Source of the DNA: Agreia sp. COWG
Lineage (GTDB): Bacteria; Actinomycetota; Actinomycetes; Actinomycetales; Microbacteriaceae
Length of the DNA stretch: 64,000 nt
Direction of reading: 5' to 3'
NCBI RefSeq assembly: GCF_904528075.1
Contig: NZ_LR882035.1
Location: forward strand, 1,736,001-1,800,000
The position numbers and the translations under genes were made by a program. The notes under the pieces were generated by a model that ran no database searches, had not been told where the DNA came from, and saw nothing but the letters and a program-made list of their open reading frames with translations. Positions 7,516 through 16,659 of the stretch are shown here, in pieces. The stretch's first letter is position 1; every line of letters begins with the position of its first letter.

Positions 7516-9825
7516 TCAAAAGCGTTCTCTCAGGGCGTTGTCGTTGCCGACCCTCAGCAGGTGAAGGCGCTGGGTGGGTCTCGTCATTGCCACGTACAGT
7601 CCCGACGCACCCCGCGTCGACTCGGCCAGGATGCCGTCAGGATCGACGACGATCACGGCGTCGAACTCGAGCCCCTTCGCATCCTGTGCCGTCAGTGCCG
7701 CGACCTGACGGCTGAGCCCCTGCGCTCCGAGACCGATGTCGAGGCCGAACGTCTCTTTCAGAGCCGGGTAGACGACATCCAGCACCGATTGAGGGGCGAT
7801 GACGGCGAGCGTCCCCCTGTCGTCGATGTCCCGATCATCTTCGACCGCCGTCACCACGGCGTCGGCCAGCGCGTCGGGATCGGCCGCCCGGTCGGACGGC
7901 GCGAGGTCGACGGAGCTTTCTTTCACAGGCCACTCGCTCTCTCGCACAGCGGTCGCCCTGGTGATGGGCAGCCTGTTCTCTTCGGCCATGTGCTCAGCCA
8001 CGCGGGCGATCTGGGCCGGAGTGCGGTAGTTCACGGTGAGTTCCTCGAGCCTCCACCTGTCTCCCTCGAGGGCATCGCCGACCAACGGCCGCACGGCATC
8101 CTTCCAACTGCGGGCGCTCGCAGCCGCGCTCGCCTGCGCCATGTCGCCCACCACCGTGAAGGAACGAAGCGGACACCGGCGCGCCAGCACCCTCCACTGC
8201 ATCGGCGACAGTTCTTGGGCCTCGTCGACGACGATGTGGCCGTACGTCCAGGTGCGGTCGGCCGCGGCCTGCTCGGCCGTCGTCCCCCGCACGCTGCGCT
8301 CGGCGAAGCCTGCGGCAAGGTCTTCGGCGTGCACCAGGCCCTCGACCTGCATGTTGCGGATCGCGTTCTCCGCGTTCTCGATGTCGCGTTTCTTCTGCAG
8401 CTTCTCTTCGCGCTTCAGGGCCGCGTTCTGTTCGCTGTACTCGCCCAGCAGCTCGGCCGCCTCGTCGAGGAGCGGAACGTCGGAGATCGTGAGCGCCGCA
8501 TCGCGACCACGACGAAGCAGCGCGCGCTTCTCGTCGCTCCACGACGGAGTGAGTGAGGCGAGCCACTGCGGCCTGGCGTAGAGGTCCGCCAGCAGTTTCT
8601 CGGGCGTGAGCGGCAGCCATGCCGTGTTCAGCGCCACCACCACATCCTCCGAGGTGCGCAGGTCTTCCCGCAGGATGGCCTGATCTGCGTCGTCGACCGT
8701 GTTGCCGTGGGCTCGCAGCTGCTCGGCGAGCAGTCGGGACAGCTGGTTGAGGGCGCTCTTGACGAACACGACGCGCGCCTCGTTGTGCGGCTTGCGTGTC
8801 TCCCACGCCCGGTTCATGGCGGACGCGATCAGCCCCGGTTCGAGGGTCAGCCGCTCACCGTTGATGTCGAGGTCGACCGCCTCGACCGGGGTGCGCTGAC
8901 GGGAGCGGACAGCGCGCTTGAGCAGCCCGGCCATCTCTGCGGAGCCCTTGACGACGGCTATCTCCGGCGCGTCATCCACGGTGGCCTCGATGCCCGGATA
9001 GAGGCCACCCACACTCGAGACGACGACACCGGTCTCGCCGAGGCTCGGCAGAACGGCCTCGATGTACTGCAGGAAGGCCCGTGACGGTCCCACGACGAGC
9101 ACGCCGGATGAGGCGAGTCGCTCGCGGTGGGAGTACAGCAGGTAGGCGGCGCGATGAAGGGCCACGGCCGTCTTGCCCGTGCCGGGACCGCCCTGCACGA
9201 CGAGCACTCCGCCCAGCTCGGAGCGGATGATCCTGTCTTGCTCGGCTTGGATCGTCGCCACGATGTCCGTCATGCGGCCGGTGCGCTGACTCGTCAGCGC
9301 CGCGAGCAGCGCCGCCTCCCCCTGCAACGAATCGGCCTGCTCCACAAGCAGCTCGGAGTCGAAGATCTCGTCGTCGATGCGCGTGACGGTGCGGCCTTCG
9401 GTGATGAGATGCCGTCGTGCACGCGCGCCGAGGGGGGTCGCCGCGGTCGCCTGGTAGAACGCGGCGGCCTGGGGCACCCGCCAGTCGAGCAGAACCGGCC
9501 TCAACTCCTCGTCGCGCAGGCCGATGCGGCCGATGTAACGAACGGCGGGGCCGTCTTCATCGTTCGGTTCCGCGCCGGACTCCGCATCCTGCTGCAGCTC
9601 GAGTCGACCGAAGGCGAGCCTGTCGTCGACCTCATCGAGCTGGGCGATGCGGTCCTCGTAGAGGCGGGCGTATGCATCGCGCTCGGAACGACTCTGGTGA
9701 TTGCCCCCGACGCTTTCGCGCCTCACGCGAGTGAGGGCATCCCGGGCCTCGGCCCGCAGAAAGTCGAGGCGGGAATAGAGGGCGTCGACGTAGCGACGCT
9801 CCTGGTCGAGCTCGGACGAAACCAC
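7516..9825 (-). CDS. helD: HelD/HelR-type RNA polymerase recycling ATPase
   Basis: A superfamily I (UvrD-like) ATPase of about 769 residues. Counted from the upstream ATG at 9852, Walker A GGPGTGKT is at 221-228 and motif II VVDEAQELSP at about 541-550. The N-terminal helical region (ELDQERRYVDALYSRLDFLR) and length match HelD, which binds RNA polymerase, removes nucleic acid and recycles stalled enzyme. Close actinobacterial relatives (HelR) also displace rifamycins from RNA polymerase, an inference for this protein. AAGGAG at 9835-9840 lies 9 nt before the GTG at 9825, and a TAAACT box at 9856-9861 abuts the ATG at 9852. I therefore prefer 9825 as start. Followed by an FKBP gene. Confidence 0.9.
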   Translation of the reverse strand: MVSSELDQERRYVDALYSRLDFLRAEARDALTRVRRESVGGNHQSRSERDAYARLYEDRIAQLDEVDDRLAFGRLELQQDAESGAEPNDEDGPAVRYIGRIGLRDEELRPVLLDWRVPQAAAFYQATAATPLGARARRHLITEGRTVTRIDDEIFDSELLVEQADSLQGEAALLAALTSQRTGRMTDIVATIQAEQDRIIRSELGGVLVVQGGPGTGKTAVALHRAAYLLYSHRERLASSGVLVVGPSRAFLQYIEAVLPSLGETGVVVSSVGGLYPGIEATVDDAPEIAVVKGSAEMAGLLKRAVRSRQRTPVEAVDLDINGERLTLEPGLIASAMNRAWETRKPHNEARVVFVKSALNQLSRLLAEQLRAHGNTVDDADQAILREDLRTSEDVVVALNTAWLPLTPEKLLADLYARPQWLASLTPSWSDEKRALLRRGRDAALTISDVPLLDEAAELLGEYSEQNAALKREEKLQKKRDIENAENAIRNMQVEGLVHAEDLAAGFAERSVRGTTAEQAAADRTWTYGHIVVDEAQELSPMQWRVLARRCPLRSFTVVGDMAQASAAASARSWKDAVRPLVGDALEGDRWRLEELTVNYRTPAQIARVAEHMAEENRLPITRATAVRESEWPVKESSVDLAPSDRAADPDALADAVVTAVEDDRDIDDRGTLAVIAPQSVLDVVYPALKETFGLDIGLGAQGLSRQVAALTAQDAKGLEFDAVIVVDPDGILAESTRGASGLYVAMTRPTQRLHLLRVGNDNALRERF

Positions 9826-9855
9826 GAATAGACACTCCTTGACAGCGGCCATCCA

Positions 9856-9861
9856 GTTTAC
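9856..9861 (-). promoter_or_regulatory. TAAACT -10 box of helD
   Basis: TAAACT on the minus strand, predicted to start transcription at about 9849, close to the ATG at 9852. This leaves the AAGGAG at 9835-9840 inside the mRNA and supports translation from the GTG at 9825. The -35 region is weak. Confidence 0.4.
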
Positions 9862-9884
9862 GCGGTCGTCACGAGGCCGACACC

Positions 9885-9896
9885 CGAACCGGTTCG
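9885..9896. promoter_or_regulatory. perfect palindrome upstream of helD
   Basis: CGAACCGGTTCG, a perfect 12-bp palindrome lying directly upstream of the expected -35 position of the helD promoter. It may be an operator. I cannot equate it with the rifamycin-associated element known from other actinobacteria. Confidence 0.35.
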
Positions 9897-9906
9897 CCCG
9901 CCGTGG

Positions 9907-11157
9907 CTAGCTTTGGCCGAGCAGTCTGCCCCGCGCGCCCGCGACGGCACGCAGGAGCTGTGCCTCGTCGCGTTGTCCGCCGATCTGGTCTCGGCCGGTG
10001 ACGACGCGCTGCCGAGCAAATGCCAGGCGGGTGGCGTCACGCGTGAATTCGCGCATGGTGCGGCCCCTGTCGCCGCTCTGGGCGGCGGCCCATGCGCGGG
10101 CCTGGCGACGCCCCGCGCCCGTCGAGAGCATGGCGACCTCATCTGGTGTGAACCAGCCGACGGCGGCGTACTCGCCGAGACGGAGCCGGGTGAGGTCGGC
10201 CTCCCGCTTTCGCAAGTGCACAACGGCCACGATGGCCAGCGCGAAGAGCGGCACTTGAACGAGCGCATAGACGATGAAGAAGCCGCCCAGTCCCTCGACG
10301 ACATACGACGACCCGTTCCAGAGCGCGTGGAGAAGCACGGCAGGCACCAAGCCGACGACGAAGAACCCGACACCCGGCAGCCAGCCGCGCCTCTGCGACG
10401 CGAAGCCGAGCGCCACCCCCGTGCACGCGGTGAACATCACGTGGGCGAAGGGCGACATGATCCCACGAAGGAAGAAGGTGAAGCCGAGGCCGATTCCGCC
10501 GGACTCGATCAGAGATGAGCCAAAATAGAGGATGTTCTCGGTGAACGCGAAGCCCGCTGCAACGGTCGCGCCGTAGACGAGGCCGTCGACGGGCCCATCG
10601 AAGTGGCGACGCAAGACGAAGAACAGAATCAGCACTCCGAGACCCTTGGCGCCCTCCTCGACGAGTGGCGCCTGGATGACGGCACTGAAGAAGTCTCCGA
10701 CGCCACCCTGGCCCTCTGTCGCGTAGTAGACGGCCAGCTGTACGCCGAGCCCGACGAGCAGGGCGATCGCGACGGATGCTGCCGCTCCCCACAGGAACGC
10801 GAACCAGAGCGCACCCCTCGGCTCCGGCTCCCACCGGTCGATCCAGCGGATGGTCAGAAGCACGATGCTGAGAGGAATGAGCGCGACCACGCCGCAGACG
10901 ACCAAGGTGACCGGCCCGAGGCCGATGAGCAGGTAGACCAGCACGGCGAGAAAGACGAACCCGAGAACACTGATGCCGATGATCGACAGAACGAGCCCGG
11001 TCGACCGCGGGGTGTGCTGTATCGGCGTCTGGCCCGTCGGCAGCGTCCAGACGGCATGGCCTGCGTGCACGGGGTCGACCGCGAGCTGCGGAGCAGGTGC
11101 CCCGAAGACCGCGTGACCGGAGGCGTGCGGGGAACCGGGCTGATAGGGCAGAGACAC
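9907..11157 (-). CDS. prsW: PrsW family intramembrane metalloprotease
   Basis: A 416-residue membrane protein of the PrsW (CPBP superfamily) glutamic-type metalloproteases, which in Bacillus start anti-sigma-factor cleavage. Visible active-site motifs are EEGAKG, FTEN, HVMFTA and LLHALWN within about eight membrane segments. A Pro/Ala-rich cytoplasmic N-terminus (about 55 residues) and a charged C-terminal tail of about 90 residues flank the core. I chose the GTG at 11157 because GAGGAG at 11162-11167 precedes it by 4 nt; the TTG at 11184 has no such signal. No sigma or anti-sigma gene is adjacent, so its substrate is unknown. The other intramembrane protease in the window is RseP at 59490. 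Confidence 0.88.
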   Translation of the reverse strand: MSLPYQPGSPHASGHAVFGAPAPQLAVDPVHAGHAVWTLPTGQTPIQHTPRSTGLVLSIIGISVLGFVFLAVLVYLLIGLGPVTLVVCGVVALIPLSIVLLTIRWIDRWEPEPRGALWFAFLWGAAASVAIALLVGLGVQLAVYYATEGQGGVGDFFSAVIQAPLVEEGAKGLGVLILFFVLRRHFDGPVDGLVYGATVAAGFAFTENILYFGSSLIESGGIGLGFTFFLRGIMSPFAHVMFTACTGVALGFASQRRGWLPGVGFFVVGLVPAVLLHALWNGSSYVVEGLGGFFIVYALVQVPLFALAIVAVVHLRKREADLTRLRLGEYAAVGWFTPDEVAMLSTGAGRRQARAWAAAQSGDRGRTMREFTRDATRLAFARQRVVTGRDQIGGQRDEAQLLRAVAGARGRLLGQS

Positions 11158-11224
11158 GGGGCTCCTCGTTGTCGACGGTGGCAATCGAGCCTAGCGGCTC
11201 GGCTTCCTCGCCCACCGGGTCCTG

Positions 11225-12634
11225 CTAGAAGACCTTGCCGGGATTCATGATCGAGGTCGGGTCGAAAACGGCCTTGATGCCCTTCTGCAGAACGAGGCTC
11301 TCGGATCCGATCTCCCGCTCGAGCCATCGCCGCTTGAGCACACCGATCCCGTGCTCGCCCGTGAGAGTTCCGCCGAGCGCCAGCGCAGCCTCGAAGAGTT
11401 CGTTCGCCGCTCGCCAGACGACGTCCGGCACCCACGAGTCCGCCCCCGGCCGGGCCGCCTCGGCCTCCCCCGCCCGCTCAGGAAGCACGAAGTTCGGGTG
11501 CAGATTTCCGTCTCCCGCGTGGGCGACGGTCGGAATACTGAGGGAGTATCTTTCGGCGATCTGCTCGATGGCCGCGAACATGTCGGCCAGGCGCGAGCGC
11601 GGCACGCAGACGTCTTCGATCAGAACGGTGCCCTGCGCCTCGAGCGCAGCGTGAAATGCCCTCCGCGTCTGCAACAGACGGTCACCCTGCGCCCTGTCGC
11701 GAGCGAGCTCCACCTCTCCCCCAGCGGTGGTCAGGAGTTCGACGATCGACGCCGCCTCCTCGTGCGCCCCTCCACCGTCGGTCTGAACCAACAGATAAGA
11801 CGCACCCCGCCTCGACAGGGTCGTCTCGAGGTACGCGTCGATTGCGGTCAGCGCGGCGGCATCCATGAGCTCCATCACGGCGGGCCGGATGCGCGCGGCC
11901 GTGACCGCCGCGCTGGCCGCGGCAGCCGAGACCACGTCGGTGAAGAATGCGCCGACCGTGACCACCTCGCCGGCCGCGATCGGCCGAAGCCGCACGGTGG
12001 CCTCGACGATGATGCCCAGGGTTCCCTCGGAACCGGTGAAGAGGGCCGTGAGGTCGTAGCCGGTGACTCCCTTGACGCTGCGGCGCCCCGTTCGAAGCAG
12101 CGATCCGTCGGCGAGCACGACGACCAGGCCGAGAACAGCCTCCCTCGTCACGCCGTACTTGGCACAGAGCAGCCCGCCGGCGTTCGTGGCGATGTTGCCG
12201 CCCACCGTCGAGATGGCCTTGGAGGCAGGGTCTGGCGAGAAGACCAGCCCGAGGGGCGCGACCCGGTCGCTGAGGTGCTGGTTGATAACGCCGGGCTCGA
12301 CGACGGCGAATTCGTCCTCGGCGTTCACCTCGAGGATGCGATTCATCGAGGCGACGGAGACGACCAGGGCGCCGTCGGTTCCGGCGGCTCCCCCGGCGAG
12401 TCCCGTTCCGGCTCCACGCGGCACGACGGCGATACCGAACTCGTGGGCGATCCGCAGTGCGGTCTGCACGTGCGTGACCTCGGTGGCATTCACCACGGCC
12501 AGGGGCCGCCCCGGCGCGACCCAGCCGGACTTGTCGCGGCGCGCATCCTGCAGCTCCGCTCCTGTGGTGACGACCGCGCGGCCGAGCTCGGCCTCCAGAC
12601 GGGCCAGCGCGTCGAGGGGGGTCACGACCGCCAC
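11225..12634 (-). CDS. FAD-linked oxidase, glycolate/D-lactate oxidase subunit GlcD-like
   Basis: A flavoprotein of about 469 residues. The PCMH-type FAD-binding domain carries VVPRGAGTGLAGGAAG and SDPASKAISTVGGNIATNAGG-like segments. The C-terminal FAD-oxidase domain ends with VAHAGDGNLHPNF and GEHGIG. Relatives oxidise glycolate, D-lactate or D-2-hydroxyglutarate; the exact substrate is not clear. The start is GTG at 12634 (or GTG at 12625), 5 nt after the aspartase stop, so the two are translationally coupled. A longer in-frame opening up to 13645 only reflects the reading of the aspartase gene in another frame. Neither GlcE nor GlcF is nearby. Confidence 0.88.
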   Translation of the reverse strand: MAVVTPLDALARLEAELGRAVVTTGAELQDARRDKSGWVAPGRPLAVVNATEVTHVQTALRIAHEFGIAVVPRGAGTGLAGGAAGTDGALVVSVASMNRILEVNAEDEFAVVEPGVINQHLSDRVAPLGLVFSPDPASKAISTVGGNIATNAGGLLCAKYGVTREAVLGLVVVLADGSLLRTGRRSVKGVTGYDLTALFTGSEGTLGIIVEATVRLRPIAAGEVVTVGAFFTDVVSAAAASAAVTAARIRPAVMELMDAAALTAIDAYLETTLSRRGASYLLVQTDGGGAHEEAASIVELLTTAGGEVELARDRAQGDRLLQTRRAFHAALEAQGTVLIEDVCVPRSRLADMFAAIEQIAERYSLSIPTVAHAGDGNLHPNFVLPERAGEAEAARPGADSWVPDVVWRAANELFEAALALGGTLTGEHGIGVLKRRWLEREIGSESLVLQKGIKAVFDPTSIMNPGKVF

Positions 12635-12639
12635 GCGGC

Positions 12640-14277
12640 CTACGGCCTGTTCTCTTCCGCCGCAGCCGCCTCGGCCTCGGCCTGTGCGATCACCTGGATG
12701 ACGTCGGTGACCGGCTCGATGCCGGACAGCCTGGCCGGCGAGAGCAGCTTGACGACGCGCTCGGCGTCCATGAGACCTGCCTCCACGACGAGATCGGCGA
12801 TGTTGCGCTTGGTCAGCAGCGCGGCGTGGGCGAGCGACGAGGCCGCCGCGTAACCGATGTAGGGGGTGAGGGCGGTCACGACTCCGACGCTCGACGCCAC
12901 CATCGCGTCGAGCCGCTCGTGGTTCGCGGTGATGCCATCGATGCAGTTGATGCGGAGGGTGCGGCAGCCCTGGCGCATCCAGGCCAGGCTCTGCAGCAGG
13001 GAATGCGCGATCACGGGCTCGAAGGCGTTCAGCTGCAGCTGGCCACCCTCCGCCGCCATCGTGACCGTGAGGTCGGCACCCGCCACCGAGAAAGCGATCT
13101 GGTTGACCACCTCGGGAATGACAGGGTTGACCTTGCCCGGCATGATCGACGAGCCGGCCTGCCTCGGCGGAAGGTTGATCTCGCCGAAGCCAGCCTGTGG
13201 TCCACTCGAGAGCAGCCTCAGGTCGTTGCAGATCTTCGAGAGCTTGATGGCGGAACGCTTCAGGATTCCCGAGAGCTGCATGAACACGCCCGCGTCGCTC
13301 GTCGCCTCGATGAGGTCGGCCGCGGTGATGTGCTCGTAGCCGGTGAGTGCGCTGAGGTGGGCCCTGACCGACTCGGTGTACTTCGGATCCGCCGTGATAC
13401 CGGTACCGATGGCCGTCGCTCCGAGGTTGATCTCCCAGAGCAGGGGCACGGTCTCTTCGAGACGGTCGAGGTCTTCGGTGAGCGTGGTCGCGAAGCCATG
13501 GAACTCCTGGCCGAGTGTCATCGGCACAGCGTCCTGCAGCTGCGTGCGCCCTACCTTCAGCACGCCAACGAACTCCCGGCCCTTGGCGCCGAACGAGTCC
13601 CTGAGCAGAGCGTGCTCGACCAGGAGCCTCTGCAGCGAGAAGCACAGCGCGAGCTTCACCGCCGTCGGGTAGGTGTCGTTGGTGCTCTGGCTGCGGTTGA
13701 CGTCGTCGAGCGGGTGGAGAACGTCGTAGCGCCCCTTCTCGACGCCGGCGAGGTGCAGGGCGACGTTCGCGATGACCTCGTTCGTATTCATGTTGGTGGA
13801 GGTGCCGGCCCCGCCCTGGATGACGCCGACCACGAACTGGTCGTGGAACTCACCCGAGCGGATGGCCTCACACGCGGCCTCGATCATCGCGCCCTTGTCG
13901 GGTGACAGCACGCCGATCTCGACGTTGGCGCGGGCGGCGGCCTGCTTCACGATCACCAGGGCGTCGATGAGGTCGGGGTACACCGAGATGGGCCGTCGGC
14001 TGATGGGGAAGTTCTCGAGAGCCCGGGCGGTGTGCACACCCCAGAACGCGTCGAATGGGATGTCGACGCTGCCGAGCGAATCCGACTCCGTGCGGAACTT
14101 CGTGGCCGTCGACGGGGCCGCGGCCGTCTGAACGGACGTCTGCACCGCGAGGCGCTCGGCGGCCGTCGTGGGCGCCGTCGTGGTCGTACCCGCGGAGGGT
14201 GTCGTGGGGGGTGTGGTGTCTGACGCGTCTGTGTTCACGTTTACTCTCAGCTCCATTGCTCGGTTGGTGTTGTGCAC
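12640..14277 (-). CDS. aspA: aspartate ammonia-lyase
   Basis: Class II fumarase/aspartase superfamily enzyme of about 545 residues. It catalyses reversible deamination of L-aspartate to fumarate. GGAGTSTNMNTNEVIAN is the aspartase-type version of the substrate loop (fumarases read SGTQSNMN), and GSSIMPGKVNPVIPE is the superfamily signature. The first 60 residues are Thr/Ala/Pro rich and lie outside the family core, as does the Ala/Glu-rich tail. The start is uncertain among TTG 14283, GTG 14277 and ATG 14256; a TAGTCT box at 14287-14292 sits just upstream. The GlcD-like oxidase gene follows immediately and is probably co-translated. Confidence 0.92.
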   Translation of the reverse strand: MHNTNRAMELRVNVNTDASDTTPPTTPSAGTTTTAPTTAAERLAVQTSVQTAAAPSTATKFRTESDSLGSVDIPFDAFWGVHTARALENFPISRRPISVYPDLIDALVIVKQAAARANVEIGVLSPDKGAMIEAACEAIRSGEFHDQFVVGVIQGGAGTSTNMNTNEVIANVALHLAGVEKGRYDVLHPLDDVNRSQSTNDTYPTAVKLALCFSLQRLLVEHALLRDSFGAKGREFVGVLKVGRTQLQDAVPMTLGQEFHGFATTLTEDLDRLEETVPLLWEINLGATAIGTGITADPKYTESVRAHLSALTGYEHITAADLIEATSDAGVFMQLSGILKRSAIKLSKICNDLRLLSSGPQAGFGEINLPPRQAGSSIMPGKVNPVIPEVVNQIAFSVAGADLTVTMAAEGGQLQLNAFEPVIAHSLLQSLAWMRQGCRTLRINCIDGITANHERLDAMVASSVGVVTALTPYIGYAAASSLAHAALLTKRNIADLVVEAGLMDAERVVKLLSPARLSGIEPVTDVIQVIAQAEAEAAAAEENRP

Positions 14278-14340
14278 CGACAAACGAGACTAGCCCAGCG
14301 CGCACGGCAGGCCACGGATGACGGCGGCCGAGTGACGGGA

Positions 14341-15180
14341 CTACTGCTCATTGTGGGTGCGCGGATCCGCGCCGAAGAGTCGGCCGTCGGGACGACCGAG
14401 CAGGGTGATGTCGACCAGCTCGTCTGCCGTGAGCTCGAAGTCGAAGATGTCGAGATTCTGGTGCTGCCGCTCCGGATCGGCCGATTTGGGCAGCGGCACC
14501 GAGTCGAGCTGCGTGTGCCAGCGAAGGACGACCTGGGCGGGCGTCACGCCATGGGCGTCGGCGGCCGCGATGACCGGCCCGGATGCCAGCACGTCGGAGC
14601 CCTTGCCGAGCGGGCTCCAGGCCTCGGTTCGGATGTTGTGCGCCGCGTGGAACTCCCTGAGCTCGAGCTGCGGAAAGTAGGGGTGCATCTCGATCTGGTT
14701 CACGGTGGGAAGGACGCCGGTCTCGGACTGCAGCCGGGTCAGGTATTCCGGGGTGAAATTGGAGACGCCGATGGAGCGAGCCCTGCCCTCTTCGTGCAGC
14801 TGGACCATGGCGCGCCAGGTGTCGACGTAGCGATCGTCTCCAGGGTTAGGCCAGTGGATCAGGTAGAGGTCGATGCTGTCGAGCCCGAGGAGCGAGAGCG
14901 ACTGGTCGAAGGACGCCAATGTGGAGTCGTAACCCTGGGCCCGGCCGGGAACCTTCGTGGTCAGCACAAGCTCCTCCCGTGGAACGGGCGACTCCCTGAT
15001 CGCCCGGCCCACGGCATCCTCGTTGCCGTAGTTGACGGCACTGTCGATGAGGCGGTAGCCGGCATCGATGGCGCACGTCACGGCTGAGACCGCCGCGTCT
15101 GCCCTCAGTGGATACGTGCCGAATCCGATGGCCGGAAGAAGGTTGCCGTCGGCGAGAAGATGGGTGGGAGCGGTGGTCAT
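14341..15180 (-). CDS. aldo/keto reductase (2,5-diketo-D-gluconate reductase type)
   Basis: A 279-residue NADPH-dependent reductase with the AKR5-type layout. The catalytic tetrad is visible as D46, Y51, K76 and H109 (DSAVNYG, LTTKV, LIHWPNP). Signatures GFGTYPL and GVSNFTPEYL are present, as is the cofactor-binding PLPKSADPERQHQN segment. Substrate specificity cannot be told. It starts at the ATG 15180 with TAGGCT 6 nt upstream and no Shine-Dalgarno, so the mRNA is probably leaderless. The divergent kinase gene starts 70 bp away with a similar arrangement. Confidence 0.93.
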   Translation of the reverse strand: MTTAPTHLLADGNLLPAIGFGTYPLRADAAVSAVTCAIDAGYRLIDSAVNYGNEDAVGRAIRESPVPREELVLTTKVPGRAQGYDSTLASFDQSLSLLGLDSIDLYLIHWPNPGDDRYVDTWRAMVQLHEEGRARSIGVSNFTPEYLTRLQSETGVLPTVNQIEMHPYFPQLELREFHAAHNIRTEAWSPLGKGSDVLASGPVIAAADAHGVTPAQVVLRWHTQLDSVPLPKSADPERQHQNLDIFDFELTADELVDITLLGRPDGRLFGADPRTHNEQ

Positions 15181-15186
15181 GCACAG

Positions 15187-15192
15187 AGCCTA
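15187..15192 (-). promoter_or_regulatory. TAGGCT -10 box, leaderless start of aldo/keto reductase
   Basis: TAGGCT on the minus strand, 6 nt before the ATG at 15180. No Shine-Dalgarno. The same hexamer at the same distance precedes the ROK kinase, mutY and panE. Confidence 0.5.
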
Positions 15193-15237
15193 AACCGTGC
15201 TCGACGCACTCCGTCCCCCGCGTTGACGAGCGCAGGG

Positions 15238-15243
15238 TATGGT
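15238..15243 (+). promoter_or_regulatory. TATGGT -10 box, leaderless start of maltokinase-like gene
   Basis: TATGGT ends 6 nt before the ATG at 15250. TTGACG at 15223-15228 is too close (9 bp) to be its -35. Confidence 0.4.
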
Positions 15244-15249
15244 CAAACA

Positions 15250-16659
15250 ATGAGCGCCGGAGCAGCCCTTCCTGACCGTCTTCCCGATAACCTCTCCGAT
15301 TGGATCGCCGGCCAACGCTGGTATCAGAACTCGGGTCATACGCCCCGGCTGAGCCTGGTCGGTGAGTGGGCCCTGGCCTCGCCACCCGACGGAACAGCAC
15401 TCCTCACCCACCTGCTGCTCGACGACTCCGCCGGGGTCCCGACCCTGTATCAGGTTCCGCTGTCCTACCGTTCCGAGCCGCTGGCTGGGGCCGAAGGCTC
15501 GCTCGTCGGAACCATCGACACGACCGAAGGTGCGCGCTGGGTGTACGACGCCCCTCACGACGCCGCCTACTGCTCGGCGCTCGTCGACCTGATCATGGGC
15601 GAGAGCACGGCACTCTCGACGGCATCCTCGGCCGGCGCCGTCGCCCAGGGACATCGCCACCCGGCGGCCGAAGACTCCCGACCCGTGTTCTCCCAGGTGC
15701 TGCGAGGCGAGCAGTCGAACACATCGATCATCGTCGACACCGTGCTGGCCGACGGAACGCCCGGCGTTCCCATGATCTGCAAGATCTTCCGTACCCTGCA
15801 CCACGGTGAGAACCCCGACATCATCGTGCAGTCGGCCCTCGCCGCGGCGGGGTCGACCCTGGTACCGCCGCCGGTGGGGCACGTCTCCGGAACCTGGCGC
15901 GCTGGTGGGCCGGATGGCGGGGTACTCGATCACGGCCACCTCGCCTTCGCGCAGCAGTTCCTGCCCGGTGTACGCGATGCGTGGCGGGTGGCGCTCGATG
16001 CCGTCGAGAACGGCGAGGATTTCAGCGAGCGCGCCCGCAGCCTGGGTGTCGCAACGGCCGACGTGCATGCGCTCCTCGCCGAGATCATGCCCACCGTGCC
16101 TGCCACCGTCGATGAGCGGGCGGGAGTCGCCTCCCTCATGCGGCAGCGGCTCGCGATGGCGGTCGCAGAGGTGCCCTCCCTCGCCGTCTACGCCGACGCC
16201 GTCGATGCGGTGATCTCCGACGCGCAGACCGCCGACTGGCCTGCACTTCAGCGCATCCACGGCGACTATCACCTGGGTCAGGTCGTCTCGGTCCGTGGAG
16301 GGGGCTGGGTACTACTCGACTTCGAGGGCGAGCCCCTTCGTCCACTCTCCGAGAGGTCGCAGCCCGATCTCACCCTGCGCGATGTCGCCGGAATGCTGCG
16401 ATCGTTCGACTACGTCGGCGGGTCATACGAGCAGTCGCATCCGGGAGAGTCCGCCTCCGAGTGGGTGCTGTCCGCACGACACGCGTTCCTCGAGGGCTAC
16501 TCCGAACGCTCGAGCATCGATGCGGATCGCTACACCGTGCTCCTCGACGCCTTCGAGATCGACAAGGCACTCTACGAGGCCGTCTACGAGTCGCGCAACC
16601 GACCCGCCTGGCTGCCCATCCCGGTCACGGCGATCTCGCGGCTGGTCACGCTGCCGTGA
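15250..16659 (+). CDS. maltokinase-like sugar kinase
   Basis: A 469-residue protein of the maltokinase/APH-like kinase family. The N-terminal cap begins LSDWIAGQRWYQNSG, a variant of the QRWF(A/S)GK start of maltokinases. The catalytic region has RIHGDYHLGQV (HxDxHxxxV) and the DFG-like WVLLDFEGEP followed by R..S..SPLRDVAGMLRSFDY. Maltokinase makes maltose 1-phosphate for alpha-glucan synthesis; related actinobacterial enzymes phosphorylate glucosamine. Trehalose synthase, GlgE or GlgB genes are absent here, so the substrate stays open. It starts at the ATG 15250 and overlaps the oligopeptidase gene by 4 nt (GTGA), which indicates translational coupling. Confidence 0.82.
   Translation: MSAGAALPDRLPDNLSDWIAGQRWYQNSGHTPRLSLVGEWALASPPDGTALLTHLLLDDSAGVPTLYQVPLSYRSEPLAGAEGSLVGTIDTTEGARWVYDAPHDAAYCSALVDLIMGESTALSTASSAGAVAQGHRHPAAEDSRPVFSQVLRGEQSNTSIIVDTVLADGTPGVPMICKIFRTLHHGENPDIIVQSALAAAGSTLVPPPVGHVSGTWRAGGPDGGVLDHGHLAFAQQFLPGVRDAWRVALDAVENGEDFSERARSLGVATADVHALLAEIMPTVPATVDERAGVASLMRQRLAMAVAEVPSLAVYADAVDAVISDAQTADWPALQRIHGDYHLGQVVSVRGGGWVLLDFEGEPLRPLSERSQPDLTLRDVAGMLRSFDYVGGSYEQSHPGESASEWVLSARHAFLEGYSERSSIDADRYTVLLDAFEIDKALYEAVYESRNRPAWLPIPVTAISRLVTLP

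Noticed and set aside
11351..12853. A 500-codon plus-strand frame opposite GlcD and aspartase
   Set aside because: Arg-rich shadow; both real genes have complete motifs on the minus strand.
12635..13645. N-terminal extension of the GlcD-like oxidase
   Set aside because: It lies out of frame over the aspartase gene; the FAD domain begins only after 12634.
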